Source of the DNA: Dromiciops gliroides | Taxonomy: Eukaryota; Chordata; Mammalia; Microbiotheria; Microbiotheriidae | Direction of reading: 5' to 3' | NCBI RefSeq assembly: GCF_019393635.1 | Contig: NC_057863.1 | Span: 625,141,291 to 625,205,290, forward strand | DNA: 64,000 nucleotides | Shown here: positions 23,659-35,644 of the stretch, piece after piece | Position numbering within the stretch: the stretch's first letter is position 1 | How the letters are laid out: the number at the start of each line of letters is the position of its first letter | The notes under the pieces: generated by a model | Databases searched by the model: none | What the model was told of the DNA's origin: nothing | Seen by the model: the letters and a program-made list of their open reading frames with translations, nothing else | Translations under genes and position numbers: made by a program

Positions 23659-24560
23659 CTTCCTAGCAGATAATCTTACACTAATGCTATTATTTTGTAT
23701 ACAGTACATTTCTCTCTGCTTCAGTTCATGTGGGTCTTTTCAGGTTTTTCTGATAGCATCCTGTTCATCATAATTTTTATATAGTACCTTGAACTTGACA
23801 GAGAATTTTCTTCACAATAGCCCAGCAGAGTAGGTACCATATGTTTTGACATTGTAGTCAATCATCATAACTATTTCCCTCCATCCCATTCCCTTCCAAT
23901 GATATTTATTCTATTGTCTATCTTATTTTGCCCTAATCCTCCTCAAAAGTATTTTGCTACTGACTGCTCCCTCCCCCACTCTACCCTCCCTTCATTCACC
24001 CTTCCTTCCTTATCCTCTTCCCCTCCTACTTTCTGGTAAGGTTAAATAGATTCCTCTTCCCTACTGGGTGTGTGTGTTATTCCCTCCTTGAGCCTACTCT
24101 GATGAGGTTAAAGCCTTTAAGCTAATTCTGTTTTCTAAATTTTTCTTCCTCCCTCCCTCCTCAACTCTTCCTATGAAATCAAGCAATTCAATATATGTCA
24201 TACATATGGTGTTATGAAGAACATCTTCACCTTCCTCAAAAGTGTTTTGCTTTTTACAGCTCCCTCCCCCAAACTTCCCTTCCCTCCTTCCCCTCTTCTC
24301 CCTCCCCCCATCTTCTTCTCCTCCCACTTTTCCTCAGGGCAAAAATATATTACTATACCCACTTGAATATGTATGTTATTCCCTCTTTGAGCCAATTCTG
24401 ATGATAGTGAGGTTCACTCACTCCCCCTCTCCTTCCCCCTCTTTCCCTCCCCTCCATAGACTTTTTTCTTGTTTGCTTCATGTGAGCTACCTCTCCCCTC
24501 CCTCCTCCCCCACTCTATTCCTCCTACCCCTCACCCCTATTTTAAATATGTCATCATGGG

Positions 24561-25645
24561 TGTAGAAATATTTTAAATGACTAGCTTAATTTGGGGGGAC
24601 TAAATCTATTGGAGGACTAATCTTGGGACTTTTGACTAACTGGCTATCTGACTGCTATTAATTTAATGTGGGCCATTTAAAAAGTTCCACCACACTGCTT
24701 CACTCCCCAAATTGATAAGCTAAAGATTAAGAAGCCTCTTAACTAAATAATCAAAGCAGAGTTTATTTATGAGATACAATTTAAACATAAAAATACAGGG
24801 AAATAAAATGTACAACCTGACTGCGTTCCTGCAGTCTCTTCCCACCTTTTGCCCCTGGAACTTTTTTAATACAATAAGGCCCGTAGCCACCTCTTGCCTT
24901 AGGGTATGTTCCATTTTCCCTGCTCAGCTACTTTCTAACTCCATGCCCCTTTCACTTTGTAAATCCCCCTGCCTCTAACTTTCCTCTCCTTACTGCCACT
25001 GCTGAACCCCTGTGTTTCTCTCTCACCAACCTCTCCTTCTTTTCTCCTAGTGCTCCAGTCCTTCTGTTCGCTTAATCTTCATTTTCTCCAACCTGTACCC
25101 TGTGCTAACCGCTTCTGTGCTCTCCACTGCCTCCTGTTCTGTCTGTTTGTCTGTCTGCTCCCTCAGTCTGTCCTCTGCTGCCTTTGCTGCCCCTCTCCTT
25201 CTCCGTTCTTCTAATCTTATCAGCCTCCTTTAATCTCGTCTGCTGCCCCCTCCCCCCAGTCTAATTCCCAGATCTTTATATATTTTCCTTTTCTCCACTC
25301 AAATCTCGGGGCTTTTTTGTGCCCCCACAGACCCCAAGCTAATCCGCCAGCCAGGGATGCAGCTGGGGTGAGACTTGAGCATCACATGCCTCAGCACAGG
25401 CTATGCCAGAGCCTGGCCTGGACAAGCCTGGGATCTCTTGGATAGATCCACTCAGGGTGGAGGGAGCTGGGGCCCCCTCCCAGCTGTCTGACCTGGTGTC
25501 TTGTACAGCCCATGGGGCTTTTTGGCTCAGCTGAAGCAGAGGGGGAGGGGCACCAGCCTTTCTCACACAGAAGAGACCCTGAGGTCCTAAGGCTTTCTAA
25601 TCTCAGCCCAAAGGTAGGGTCCCAAAATCAAAATAAATTTCCACA
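24561..25645 (-). mobile_element. Solo LTR, about 1.08 kb, reverse (fossil)
   Basis: Starts TGTAGAAATATT and ends TTTCCACA. A 4-bp repeat TGGG (24557-24560 and 25646-25649) flanks it, and the reverse poly(A) region is near 24765. It sits at the edge of the SINE-derived module of the HAL1-like element. The pyrimidine-rich middle explains the chance frames there. Confidence 0.75.
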
Positions 25646-25745
25646 TGGGTTAGCTAGGTTGCACAGTGGACAAAGCACCAGTCCTGGGCCCAAGAGGCCC
25701 AGAGCCCAAATCTAGCCCCAGACACCAGACAACCCACCTTGTTTG
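25646..25745 (+). repeat. SINE-derived module inside the HAL1-like element
   Basis: Head TTAGCTAGGTTGCACAGTGG, then ACAAAGCACC and AGCCCAAATC in place of the B box GTTCAAATC. The same changes are found in the module at 40364-40495 and not in ordinary SINEs here. The orientation is opposite to the host element in both. Confidence 0.65.
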
Positions 25746-27315
25746 CTCCACAAGGAATAATTATACACAAAAAACAAATGCTTTACGAATACCATCCCTT
25801 CATATTCAGTTCAGACCTGTGTCCTCTATGTATTCCTTGCTGAAAAAGTTCTTATGAGTTGGAAGTATTATTTTCTCATGTATGACTGTAAACAGTTTAA
25901 CCTTTTAATGTCCCTCGGGATTTATTTTCCCTGTTTACCTTTTTATGACTCTCCAGGGTCTTGTATTTGAAAATCAAATTTTCTATTCAGTTCAGGTCTT
26001 TTTATCACAAATGCCTGAAAGTCCTCTTTTTCATTAAAGTCCCATTTTTTCCTCTGAAAGATTACAACCAGTTTTGTTTGGTACATGATTTTTTGCTGTA
26101 GTCCCAGTTCCTTTGCCCTCTGGAATATCATATTCCATGCCCTCTGGTCCTTTAATGCAGAAGCTGCTAGATTTTGCTTTATCCTTATTGGAGCTCTGCA
26201 GTATTTGAATTCCTTTTTTCTAGGTGCTTGCAATATTTTCTACTTGACCTGGGAGTTCTGGAATTTAACTATAGTATTCCTGGAGATTTTCCTTTTAGGA
26301 TCTCTTTCAGGAGGTGATCGGTGGATTTTTTCAATTTCTATTTTAGCTTCTGCTTCTAGAATATCAGGGCAATTTCCCCATACAATCTCTTGGAGTATAG
26401 TGTTTAAGCTCTTGTTTTGGTCATGGTTTTCAGGTAGTCCAATGATTTTCAAATTATCTCTCCTGGATTTATTTTCCAGGTCTGCTGTTTTTCCAAGGAG
26501 ATATTTCACGTTGCCCTATATTTTTTCATTCAATTGGATTTGTTTTACTGTGTCTTGTTTTCTCATAAGGTCACTAGCTTCCATTTGTTCAATCCTAATT
26601 CTTAGGCAATTATTTTCATCAGACAGTTTTTTTAATCTCCTTTTCCATTTGGCTTTTCAAACTATTGACTTTTTTCTCATGACTCTCCTGTATTGCTCTC
26701 ATTTCTCTTTCCATTCTTTCCTCCCTCTCTCTATATCTTCCCTCTATCTCTCCTACTTTCTCTTCAAAGCCCCTTTTGAGAGCTCCCATGGCCTGAGACC
26801 AGTTCATATTTTTCTTGGAAGCTTTGGATATAGGAGCCCTGTGGTTGATTTCCTCATCTGAGGCTGCACCTTGATCTTCCTTGTCGCTAAAGAAGCTTTC
26901 TATAATTCTGAACTTTCTTTGCTTGCTCATCTTTTACTTAAATTTAAACTAGCCACTGGGGTGGGGGGGGGGCGCTGCTTCTCAGCTCCACTCCTGTTCC
27001 CAACTTCAGAGGGTCCCAGGTGTTTTGGTTTGAGGGAGGGCAGGTTTTACTCTTGCCTGGCCTGTTCTCTGGTCTGAAGATAACCTCAAACCTACTTACT
27101 AAACAACCAACCAGCGAAGCTTTCTGTGGTGTGGTTCTTAGCTTAGATGAGACTGTGCCCCCTCCCCCACCTAGGCCTCCCGCCGCTCAGGATTTCTTCC
27201 TGGTTCCCCGCTGGGGTGGGACAGCCAAATTCCTCCCCTGGTCCCACTGGTACCCCTGCACTTTCACCCCCGGCCAGCCATTCAGTCCTCTCACCCAACC
27301 GCACACTCAGTTCTA

Positions 27316-27475
27316 TTTTTTTATTTTTGTTTTTTTTGAAGGGCAATGAGGGTTAAGTGACTTGCCCAGGGTCACACAGCTAGTAAGTGTCAAGTGTCTG
27401 AGGCTGGATTTGAACTCAGGTCCTCCTGAATCCAAGGCCAGTGCTTTATCCACTGCACCACCTAGCTGCCTCCAT
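27316..27475 (-). mobile_element. CORE-SINE copy, tail type II
   Basis: An antisense copy in the 5' UTR of the HAL1-like element. Flanks GCACACTCAGTTCTA / GCACGCTCAGTTCTA. Confidence 0.92.
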
Positions 27476-27692
27476 GCACGCTCAGTTCTAGAAGACGCTG
27501 GTGCTGTAGTTAATTCAGAGGCTCTGGGGTAAATTCCTGTGGCTCTATCTATAGCTGGAGAAAAAAATCTCAGCTCGTATTTTTATGTGTTTTTCTGCTC
27601 CAAGGGGTTCTTTTATTGCTGTTTTGGGGGTGATTGTATCAAAAGCTCTGTGCATTTAATGTCTTTCCTCTGCCATCTTGGTTCCACCCCCC

Positions 27693-28368
27693 CAAGTGAG
27701 GTTTTTTTGAAGATGGGGGAGAATAAGCATGTTTGTAAGCAATAAGGAAGCAATCAATAGACAGGGAGAGATTGAAGATAAGTGATAAAATGGAGATAGA
27801 GAAGACCATCTCCTGGAGAAGACAGGATGGAATGGGATCATTTGTGTACATAGAGAAATTTGCCTTTTCTAGGAAAAGGGCCATGTCTTAGGGAGAAGGC
27901 ATGTAGGTGTTAAGATGTGAGGAAGAGGGAGCTGTTGGCAAATGGCCTCATTTTTTATCAGTAAAGTATAAGGTCTTCAGCGGAGAGGATGGGAGGGGGA
28001 GGCATTGGGAGGCATGAGGAGGGATGAAGATAATCCCATTTGGAAGAGCGGTGGCAGGTAGTTTAATGAGCTAATTAAAGAAGTGAGAGCATAGAAGTTC
28101 TGGCTAGGAAGAAAACTGAAGGGTTGAAGGATTGGAGGTGGTGGTGAGGATTAAGAACAAGGTTTGGGATTATGAAGCAGAGGTGGAATCACAACAGATT
28201 GTGATCAAATAGTCTCTGAGATTAGAGATCGTGAATATGAAAGTGATGCATTCACAAGTGATGGCAAGATGAAAGGTGTGATCATCTGTACAGCTGAAGT
28301 GAGGTGGAAGGGTATGTTATGGGCAATGGGAAAGCTGAGGAAACGTGTGGTTAAAGTGTTTGAGGGAG

Positions 28369-28426
<58 letters not shown>

Positions 28427-28545
28427 AAAGCCCCCTAGTATTGGGGCAGGAGTTGGGGGAAAGAGAAAGATTGGGATCCAGGCACTGAACTCATTGAAGA
28501 AAGAAGGGAACTATCCTGGAGGTTGGTTAAGACCTTCTACGTGCC
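27693..28545 (+). repeat. Long ancient interspersed repeat, right part, with (TA)n(TG)n
   Basis: It continues the GA-rich ancient repeat after the HAL1-like insertion (AGTGAGGTTTTTTTGAAG rejoins 22880). A TA/TG microsatellite lies at 28370-28422. No gene seen. Confidence 0.5.
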
Positions 28546-29215
28546 AGGCAATGGCCAGTAGGGCAGTAGACAGAATGCCAGGCTTGGAGTCAGGTAGACT
28601 CTTCTTCATGAGTGTGACAATTGGAGTGATGCCACCTGCTGGAGAATTACTGTAGGAAAGCTCCGCTATGAGGAGAAGGCATCTGCGGGCAAACCATGTG
28701 GCTTGGAAGGTCAGTTCCTTGGCGTCAGGAAGTGACGTTTGCTCATGGGTACTGTCAAATGGGATGTTCCCGGTTTCACAGGAGGCTTGTGGGACGAAGA
28801 AGTGGCGCTCTCTTTTCCGAGGAACTCAGGGGGGAGTGGAGCTGGAGACGCTGGCTCCCTAAGATAGATAGCTGAATCTAGGCCTCTTTCTCTCTCTCTT
28901 CACCAAATTCTTATGCTCCTTAATAAATGCTTAAAAGTCTAAACTCTTGCTAAAGCTTCTAATTTATTGGCAACCACTCATTAGTTTTTAGACAGTATAG
29001 CTAGAATTTTAGCCCCTTACATGAGTTCAAATCTGGCCTCAGACTCTTTACTAGCTATGTGACTCTGGGCAAGTCACTTTACCCTGTCTGCCTCAGTTTC
29101 TTCATCTGTAAAATGAGTTGGACAAAGAAATGGCAAACCACTCCAGTATCTCTACCAAGAAAATCCCCAAAGGGGTCATGAAGCATTGGATCAAATTGAA
29201 CAACAACAAAGCTCC
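28546..29215 (+). mobile_element. CORE-SINE with BovB/RTE-like tail, split by a solo LTR
   Basis: Head and middle (AGGCTTGGAGTCAGGTAGACTC) before the LTR at 28613-29021; B box, CORE and a 3' part after it. The 3' part (GAAATGGCAAACCACTCCAG, GGGGTCATGAAG, AACAACAACAAAG) is the kind found at the end of BovB/RTE LINEs. Copies of the same kind are at 49405 and 53663. Confidence 0.75.
28613..29021 (+). mobile_element. Solo LTR, family A (fossil)
   Basis: A 409-bp unit TGTGACAATT..CCCCTTACA with 4-bp duplication TGAG. AATAAATGC region near 28923. It inserted in the RTE-tailed SINE. Confidence 0.9.
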
Positions 29216-29896
29216 ATGTGCTGGAGTGACAAAGGAAGACAGTGCCTGCTTTTAAGAAGTTCCCAGTCTAATGGGGGAGACAACCTGCAAACAACTATGG
29301 ACAAACAAGCTAAAGACAGGATAAATTGTAGATCATTCCCCAAGATTGCTCATCAATCTGTCTTTGGTGGAGTGGGTACAGCCAAGTATTGCTATTTTAC
29401 AAGGGCAGTTCCATGACTCCTCCTCTCTTTCAAAAACTGAAAGAAAAAAAAACCCCAGCAGAAACAAAAAACAATAGGATTTTCAAGTTTACCCAGAAGA
29501 TTGCCTGTGACTGTGAGCAGCCATGTTGAAGCAGGATTCTCTGATAGTCAACAGTCAATTGCCACCTTCTAAATGCCAGGCATTGTGCTAAGCATCCAGG
29601 ATACAAATAATGAAAAAAGGCAGTCCCTGCCCTTAAGGAGTTTACAGTCTAATGGGGAAGAGGAAACACAAAAGAAAGCTGAAAGAGTGGATCAGGGGTG
29701 GGGAAGGTGGAGATATTAGATGTACAGGCAGAATAAAGAAGTCAACAAGAAAAGCCAGGTGAGAAATAAGGAGTTGCTTGAGCTACCAAGGATGATGAGA
29801 TTATCCCAATAATGAGCTTCCTGGGGCATGATAGAGAAGTCAGTGAGAGAAGTGGGGAAAGGTATTGCAGCCAGGTGAGAAATGAGGAGTATAAAG
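29216..29896 (+). repeat. Fragments of the long ancient repeat
   Basis: CAGTGCCTGCTTTTAAGAAG (29240) and CAGTCCCTGCCCTTAAGGAG (29621) are two starts of the same repeat type, arranged in tandem. Confidence 0.5.
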
Positions 29897-30505
29897 GTCT
29901 CATTTCTAAAATATATAAGAAACTGATTCTAAATTTATAAGAATAAGAGTCACTCCCCAATTGATAAATAGTCAAAGGATATGAAGATAGTTAACAGAGG
30001 AAGAAATTCAAGGTATCAAATGGAGAGAAAAAAATTCTCCAAATCACTAATTAGGGAAATGGATATTAAAATAGCTTTAAGGTACCACCTCACACTCATC
30101 AGATTAGCAAAGTGGATGAAAAAAAAGGAAAATTACAAATATTGGAGGGGGCATGGGAAAATAAATACATTCATGTACTATTGGTGGAACTCTGAACTGG
30201 TCCAGTCATTCTGGAAAACAATTTGGAGCTATGCCCAAAAAGCTATTAGACTATTCATATACTTTGACTCAGCAACACTGCTACTAGGAATCTACCCTCA
30301 AAGAGATCAAAGATTGAGGGAAAAAACCCATATATAGAAAAATATTTATAGCAGCTCTTTTTGTGATGGCAAAGATTGGAGACTGAGGGAGTAGCCATCA
30401 AATAGTATTAGAGCTGAACGTGTTACCATATATGAATGTGATGGAATAGTATTGTGCTGTAAGAAATAATAAAGAACACAGTTTCAGAGAAACCTGGGAG
30501 GAGAC
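29897..30505 (+). mobile_element. L1 ORF2 C-terminal fragment
   Basis: Sense L1 (ISLIREMDIKIALRYHLTLIRLAKW frame at 29981, then HCWW-type YYWWNSELVQSFWKTIWSYAQKAIRLF). It stops at the end of ORF2 near 30505 without a 3' UTR or A tail, inside the ancient repeat. Confidence 0.8.
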
Positions 30506-30834
30506 AACATGTAAACAATAATTAGGTATACACACGATATAGAGAGAGTAGATGGAAAGTAATCTCAGAGAGAAGGCTCTAACTTCAAGGGAGACTGGGG
30601 AGAGCTTCTTGCAGAAGGTAGGATTTTAGCTGGGACTGAAAGGAAGTCATAGGGTGGTGGTGAAAGGAGAGAGTATTCCAGGCATAGGAGAGACAGACAA
30701 AGAAAATACCCCAGAATCAAGAGACAGAATATCAGGCCAGTGTCACTGGACCACAGGGACAAGTATGAGTACAGAAGACACCATTGTATTTCTCCTAGAC
30801 CCTTTTTCAAAGGGAGGGGAAGGAAGGGAAAAGA
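30506..30834 (+). repeat. Fragment of the long ancient repeat
   Basis: AGACAACATGTAAACAA, GGACTGAAAGGAAGTC and TATTCCAGGCATAGGAGAGA continue the repeat interrupted by the L1 piece. Confidence 0.5.
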
Positions 30835-31075
30835 ATGAGCATTTATTAAGCACCTACTATGTGCCTGGCACTGTGCTAAGTGCTTTACAGATATTATCTC
30901 ACTTGATACTTACAACAACCCTGCAAGGTAGATGTTATTATCATCCCCATTTTATAGTTGGTGAAACTGAGGCAAGCAGAGGTTGAGTGACTTGCCCAGG
31001 GTTACACAGCTAGGAAGTATGACTGTATTTGAATTTAGGGCTTCCTGACTCAGGCCTGATGCCTCAAAGACACAT
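30835..31075 (-). mobile_element. MIR SINE, nearly complete
   Basis: Antisense MIR: CATTTATTAAGCACCTACTA, CCCCATTTTATAG, GACTTGCCCAGGGTTACACA. Confidence 0.88.
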
Positions 31076-31769
31076 GCTGGGCTTATGTTCTGTGTCACGA
31101 TCATCCCCTTCCCCCAAATTCGACTCTACCCTGAAGAGCTTTCATCATTGCTTTGTCCTATTTTCTACTATTCTCTCATGAAGAGAGAGTCTTCTTTAGA
31201 ATCTAGAGCATCAGGAAAAAAGGGAACAGGGTTAGAAGATGAACATTTGTGGCAAGGACAAGAGCCCTTCTTTATTCAATAAATGTTCACTGAGAACGAA
31301 CAGTACAGAACTGAGCTAAGTGCTTTGCAGATTACAGAGAGGAAGGGGACGTTGTACCTGCCCACCAGAAATCTTCAGTGTAGCACTGGAGATGGAAATT
31401 TTTAACTCTATACTGGGATAATTTAAATTTATCCTAGCTAAAGAGACTGGTTTATAAAGCCATAGAGACTTCCCCTTCTACGCCTTAGTTACATACACTC
31501 AAGAAAATGTGTTGAATGAATCAATGAAAATGCAGGTGTGTGGAAGAGCTTAAATCAGCAAGAATGGTGCCAAATACAAGGCAAGTAGGAGAGCACAGTG
31601 GCAAAGAAACCAGCTCAGGGAAGAATTCCCAATTAGGGAGTTGCCACTGGCGTCATAGATGGCAGAGTATTCAATGTGGATGAGGAATGAGAAGGCACCA
31701 TTCACCATGGCAATCCTCAGGTCACTGGTGACCTTGGGGAGAGCAGTTTTGAGGGAGAAGAGAGAATGA
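31076..31769. other. Stretch without recognised repeat; one open minus-strand run
   Basis: The minus strand at about 31775-31556 is open for about 73 codons, including VTSDLRIAMVNGAFSFL and a hydrophobic end. I recognise no family and no flanking splice pair, so this is only noted (see findings). Confidence 0.3.
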
Positions 31770-31945
31770 TAGACTCACAGATCTAGATCTGGAAGGAACT
31801 TTAGAGGTACTTGAGTAGAACTCCTCATTTTACAGATGAGGAAACTGAGGCCCAGAGGGGTCATGTGTCTTATCCAAGGTCATAATGGCAGAATTGGGAT
31901 TTGGCTCTAGGAACACGCAGCTCTTTCCAGCATACCACACTGCTT
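31770..31945 (-). mobile_element. MIR-related SINE
   Basis: CATTTTACAGATGAGGAAAC, TGAGGCCCAGAGGGG, TTATCCAAGGTCATAATGGC: antisense MIR-like core. Confidence 0.7.
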
Positions 31946-32934
31946 AAGGCAGGTTGCCTAGTGCTAAGTGATGGGTGGGAACACTTCTAGCCTAATTTGT
32001 TGTTGCATTTTGTATGATGAAACTCAAGGATACTAGAACCAGAGTTAGTTCTAAGTAAAGTCATGATGTAGGTATAATTTGTCTTAGGAACTCGATCCCT
32101 CCTTTTAGCTTATCTCTCTCCATTTTTGCCTCTTATATACCTTGCATTCATTTTATATGTTTGTAACATTCCCTCTGACCTGCTCCCTTAACTTGTACTC
32201 ACACTTGAAGTTGGAGTCTCTGGCTTCCTGCCATTGCAGTGCTTTGATACTTTCTGCCCCCAATGATACCTGGGAGATACAGAATCTGGCTTTTGTCTCC
32301 TTTGTAACTGAAGACTCTTGGTCCTGTGGTCAAAGTGGGGGACCTGTTGGTTGCTGCTTCCAAGTATACTCTATTCAAGTTACTGAGCAGTGTTGATTTC
32401 CCCACCAATGGAAACTTCATAAGTCCGATTCAAGCATCCCTAGATTTGGTGACAGCAAACCCTCATCCTGGGTCATCACTCATCTATTCCATCTTTTAGG
32501 GTGATGAGTTCTTGACAAAACTTAACGAAACAGATCTTAAGGAGTCCCAAATCTGCAATAGCCTTGTTCTTTTGAATTCAATCCATCTTGCCTCCAGTCT
32601 TTGTAATCTTGACTAAGATGCCACCAAGCCTGCCCATCTCTGAAGGGATGGCTACTCTGTAGGTTCTAGAGGGTAACCCTATGGGGCCGAATTCCTCTAC
32701 TATGGCTGATGAGCCCTCCCCCACCCTGTGGTGTGCTTCCCATTAATATTAACCACTAATGCCAGTCCTTATTGGCATGGGCAGAGTGCCACTGATGCAG
32801 TTCCCCATGTGGAAGAGACCAGGGAAGCCTGCTTCTAGGAGAGTCATGATGACATGTAGTGGGAATATCTGCTTAGATTATAACACAAGCAGAGACATTC
32901 TATAACTGGTCCCAGTCTGCTAACCATGTGGTGA
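31946..32934. other. Stretch without recognised content
   Basis: The two overlapping frames on opposite strands near 32142-32420 have no recognised similarity. I see no repeat I can name. Confidence 0.4.
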
Positions 32935-33405
32935 TGTGATGAAATAATGGGATTTGGCAGATACTCAGAGACCCACCTGGAGATTAATCTAGACTGATTG
33001 AATCAAGTGAGAGTGATTGACTGCTGATTAGCCTACTTCAAGTTAACTGGATTGTAATCACACCTGGCTATCCCTTAAGAAGGTATTGAGAACACCTTTG
33101 AAACCAATGGATTTGATGATGCCAACCAATCAGCTTGAAGCAGTGTGTAAGGACCGCCTCTGTTCCAGACCTATAAAAAGCTTCCACAATCAGCTTGCTA
33201 GGGAGTTCCTGATTAAAGCAGGCTCGTGGAGGAGGACTTGAGGAAGAACCCAACCAGGCTGGAACTCTAGGCTAGATAGGCTTTTTCTTAACTTTCTGAA
33301 CTCCTTGTGAATATCTGTATGCTTTAATAAATGTTTAATGCCCAAAGACTGGTGCTGAAGCTTCTAATTTAAAGCGATCACACAATATAGATTTTAAACA
33401 TCACA
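32935..33405 (+). mobile_element. Solo LTR, 471 bp, related to family A in its R-U5 part (fossil)
   Basis: TGTGATG..CATCACA inverted ends, TATA-type CTATAAAAAGC near 33171, AATAAATG near 33327. The segment after the poly(A) signal (GAAGCTTCTAATTTAAAGCGATCAC) resembles family A LTRs. No clear target duplication. Confidence 0.7.
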
Positions 33406-33589
33406 GTTAGGAGGTGCCTTTGATTGGCTAGGGGTGCATTTAAAAGGACCTTAGCTTCTTTCCCAGTCTCAGACTCTTTTTCTCTGTTGATTTGGCCTCT
33501 TTGTGTATCCATTTTCCTTCTGAGCCAATGGTATCTGGTGAGAAATGATGCTCATGTAAGGGCTTCTGAGGCCAACATGTGGTATTATG

Positions 33590-33790
33590 AATATACTACT
33601 AATTTATCTTCACAACCCTGTGAGGTAGATGTTATTATTGTCTTTATTTTACAGATGAAGTAATTGAGGCAGGCTGAGATTAAATGACTTGCCCAGGGTC
33701 ACACAACTAGGAAGTACCTGAGACCAGATTTGAACTCGGGTCTTCCTGACTCCAGGTCCAGTGTTCTGTCCACTGAGCCTCCTAGATGAC
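33590..33790 (-). mobile_element. MIR SINE
   Basis: TTTATTTTACAGATGAAGTA, GACTTGCCCAGGGTCACACA and a TTTGAACTCGGGTC B box: antisense MIR. Confidence 0.8.
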
Positions 33791-33904
33791 TCAATGACTA
33801 TGAAGATGGTTCTTGGTTCTTTGCCTTTGCACTTGCTATTTCATTTTAGGTGAAAGAGATCAGTCTAGGGCTCTGACCTTGTGAGTTTAAAAAAGGTCAG
33901 GAGA

Positions 33905-34042
33905 GGGGCAGCTAGGTGGCGCAGTGGATAGAGCACTGGCCCTGGATTCAGGAGGACCTGAGTTCAAATCCAGCCTCAGACACTTTACACACTAGCTGTG
34001 TGACCCTGGGCAAGTCACTTAACCCCAATTGCCTCAAAAAAA
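33905..34042 (+). mobile_element. CORE-SINE copy, tail type I
   Basis: A sense copy, head CTAGGTGGCGCAG kept. Flanked by AAAAGGTCAGGAGA. Confidence 0.93.
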
Positions 34043-34377
34043 AAAAAAGGTCAGGAGAAATGAGCCACCTGAGGCCCAGGAATCATCTGGTAATTGAGTC
34101 CATTTTGGCTTTTGCTACCAGCTCAGCATTGATGTCCAAGGAATAAGGAACAACCTTCAGGACCCAACCTGTAGGTGGCTGAGATGAGTTGTCAAAGCAC
34201 ATCTGAATGCAACTTAATGGGACCAAGACTATGTAGAAACTGTGATAAGTCTGAACCCGTTATCCCTAGAGACTAGCATGATAGAGGAGAGAGTGTGGCC
34301 ACAGGTGATGGGGGATGATTTATACTTCTCTTCTTGCTATATCTTCAAAGCAAATATCCTTTTGGAAAGGCTAATTG

Positions 34378-34524
34378 TTGTTTTGGTTTTTTTTTAAGTG
34401 AGGCAATTGGGGTTAAGTGACTTGCCCAGGGTCACACAGCTAGTAAGTGTTAAGTGTCTGAGGCTGGATTTGAACTCAGGTACTCCTGACTCCAGGGCCA
34501 GTACTCTATCTACTATGCTACCTA
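34378..34524 (-). mobile_element. CORE-SINE copy, tail type I
   Basis: An antisense copy lacking the last few head bases. Target duplication GAAAGGCTAATTG. Confidence 0.92.
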
Positions 34525-34537
34525 GAAAGGCTAATTG

Positions 34538-35104
34538 ATGGTCATTGATTAAATGGACCTGGGGTGCTAGTTATTGGCAGCTAACCATAGTCGGGGAGCG
34601 GGGAGTGAAGCTGAGATTCTAATGGCAGTAGAAAAAGATGCTCCCCCCACCAGGGGCATCCTTAGAACCATGATGGGGCAATGTAGTCAGTGCGAATCAG
34701 TGAAAGTGAGGCCACAGATAGTGAATTAGCCCTAAGCAAAGGTGTTTACTCAAAATCAATAGCAAGAACAAAACAGGTACAGTATAATTCCCTGTATACC
34801 GCCCCCCCCAAAAAAAACACATATGGCATCCATAGGAAGAATGGCCTCACACAGAGTACAATAGTCAAGGGGCACAGATTCAGGAGGCATATATGGCCAA
34901 AGACAACTCAGAACTCCTGGAAATCCCATCTCTCTTGGTAGAGTTTCTATATTGGATTTCTTTTTTTTTCTTCTATATTAGATTTCTAGGCTCTGTTCAG
35001 CCCCTGGCAGGACTCTCCCTTGGGTGACTGTTTCTCTGAATCCACCAGGAATGACGGATAAGGGCTTAATAGCATTTCTGCTATTTGATTAATGTTGGTT
35101 TTAT
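34538..35104. other. Stretch without recognised content
   Basis: Contains a C-run and A-run near 34801. No gene or named repeat seen. Confidence 0.4.
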
Positions 35105-35230
35105 GGGCAACTGGATATTATAGTGGATAGAGTACCAGGTAAGAAGTCAGGAAGACTCCTCTTTGTGAGTTCAAATCCAGCCTCAGACACTACCTTGTGA
35201 CTTTAGGCAAGTCACTTTCACCCTTGTCCA
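35105..35230 (+). mobile_element. Old CORE-SINE
   Basis: Worn sense copy: TAGTGGATAGAGTACCAGG, GAGTTCAAATCCAGCCTCAG, GGCAAGTCACTTTC. Confidence 0.75.
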
Positions 35231-35312
35231 TCCAGAGACAAGAGGCTTGGTTATGAAATTGTACTTCCCTTATTTCTTCATATTAAAAAGCATACTTTAA
35301 GAGTCCACAGAG

Positions 35313-35464
35313 TGGGGCAGCTAGGTGGTGCAGTGGATAGAGCACTGGCCCTGGAGTCAGGAGTACCTGAGTTCAAATCCGGCCTCAGACACTTAACACT
35401 TACTAGCTGTGTGACCCTGGGCAAGTCACTTAATCCCAATAGCCTCACTAAAAAAAAAAAAAAA
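35313..35464 (+). mobile_element. CORE-SINE copy, tail type I
   Basis: A sense copy with target duplication AAGAGTCCACAGAG. Confidence 0.93.
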
Positions 35465-35644
35465 AAGAGTCCACAGAGATGTACAGTGGGGCCCTTCCCT
35501 GCCCATCCCTACCCTCCCTTCCCTTTATTGACCTTCCTTCCCCTGCCCTGCCATCTATTTCACTCTATCTAGGTCCTCATTACTGTTATTTACTGTCCCA
35601 CTCCCTCTTTCCCCATCATTCTTCCTTCTTTCCTGAAGGAGCCC

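Larger units (their letters stand above)
22880..27692 (-). mobile_element. HAL1-like element: L1 5' UTR and ORF1 with SINE-derived module, no ORF2 core
   Basis: On the minus strand: L1 start (GGAACCAAGATGGC, near 27690), 5' UTR, ORF1 (about 26930 down to 25945: start MSKQRKFRIIESFFSDKEDQ, coiled coil, RRM with [13 protein letters not shown]-terminal domain KKEFKYCRAPIRI), inter-ORF sequence, SINE-derived module (25646-25745), spacer (24555 down to about 23880), ORF2 remnant and 3' UTR to a T-rich tail near 22925. Target duplication CAAGTGAGG(G)TTTTT near 22864 and 27694 shows a single insertion. ORF1 has frame breaks. Nested within: SINE 27316, LTRs 24561 and 23287. Confidence 0.8.

Noticed and set aside
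25339-25566. Possible first exon of a neighbour gene such as UBE4B
   Set aside because: The stretch lies inside a 1.08-kb solo LTR with clear target duplication, and the frame does not match UBE4B.
26085-26861. 258-codon plus-strand frame
   Set aside because: It is the mirror of L1 ORF1 on the minus strand (HAL1-like element), rich in Phe, Ser and Leu as such shadows are.
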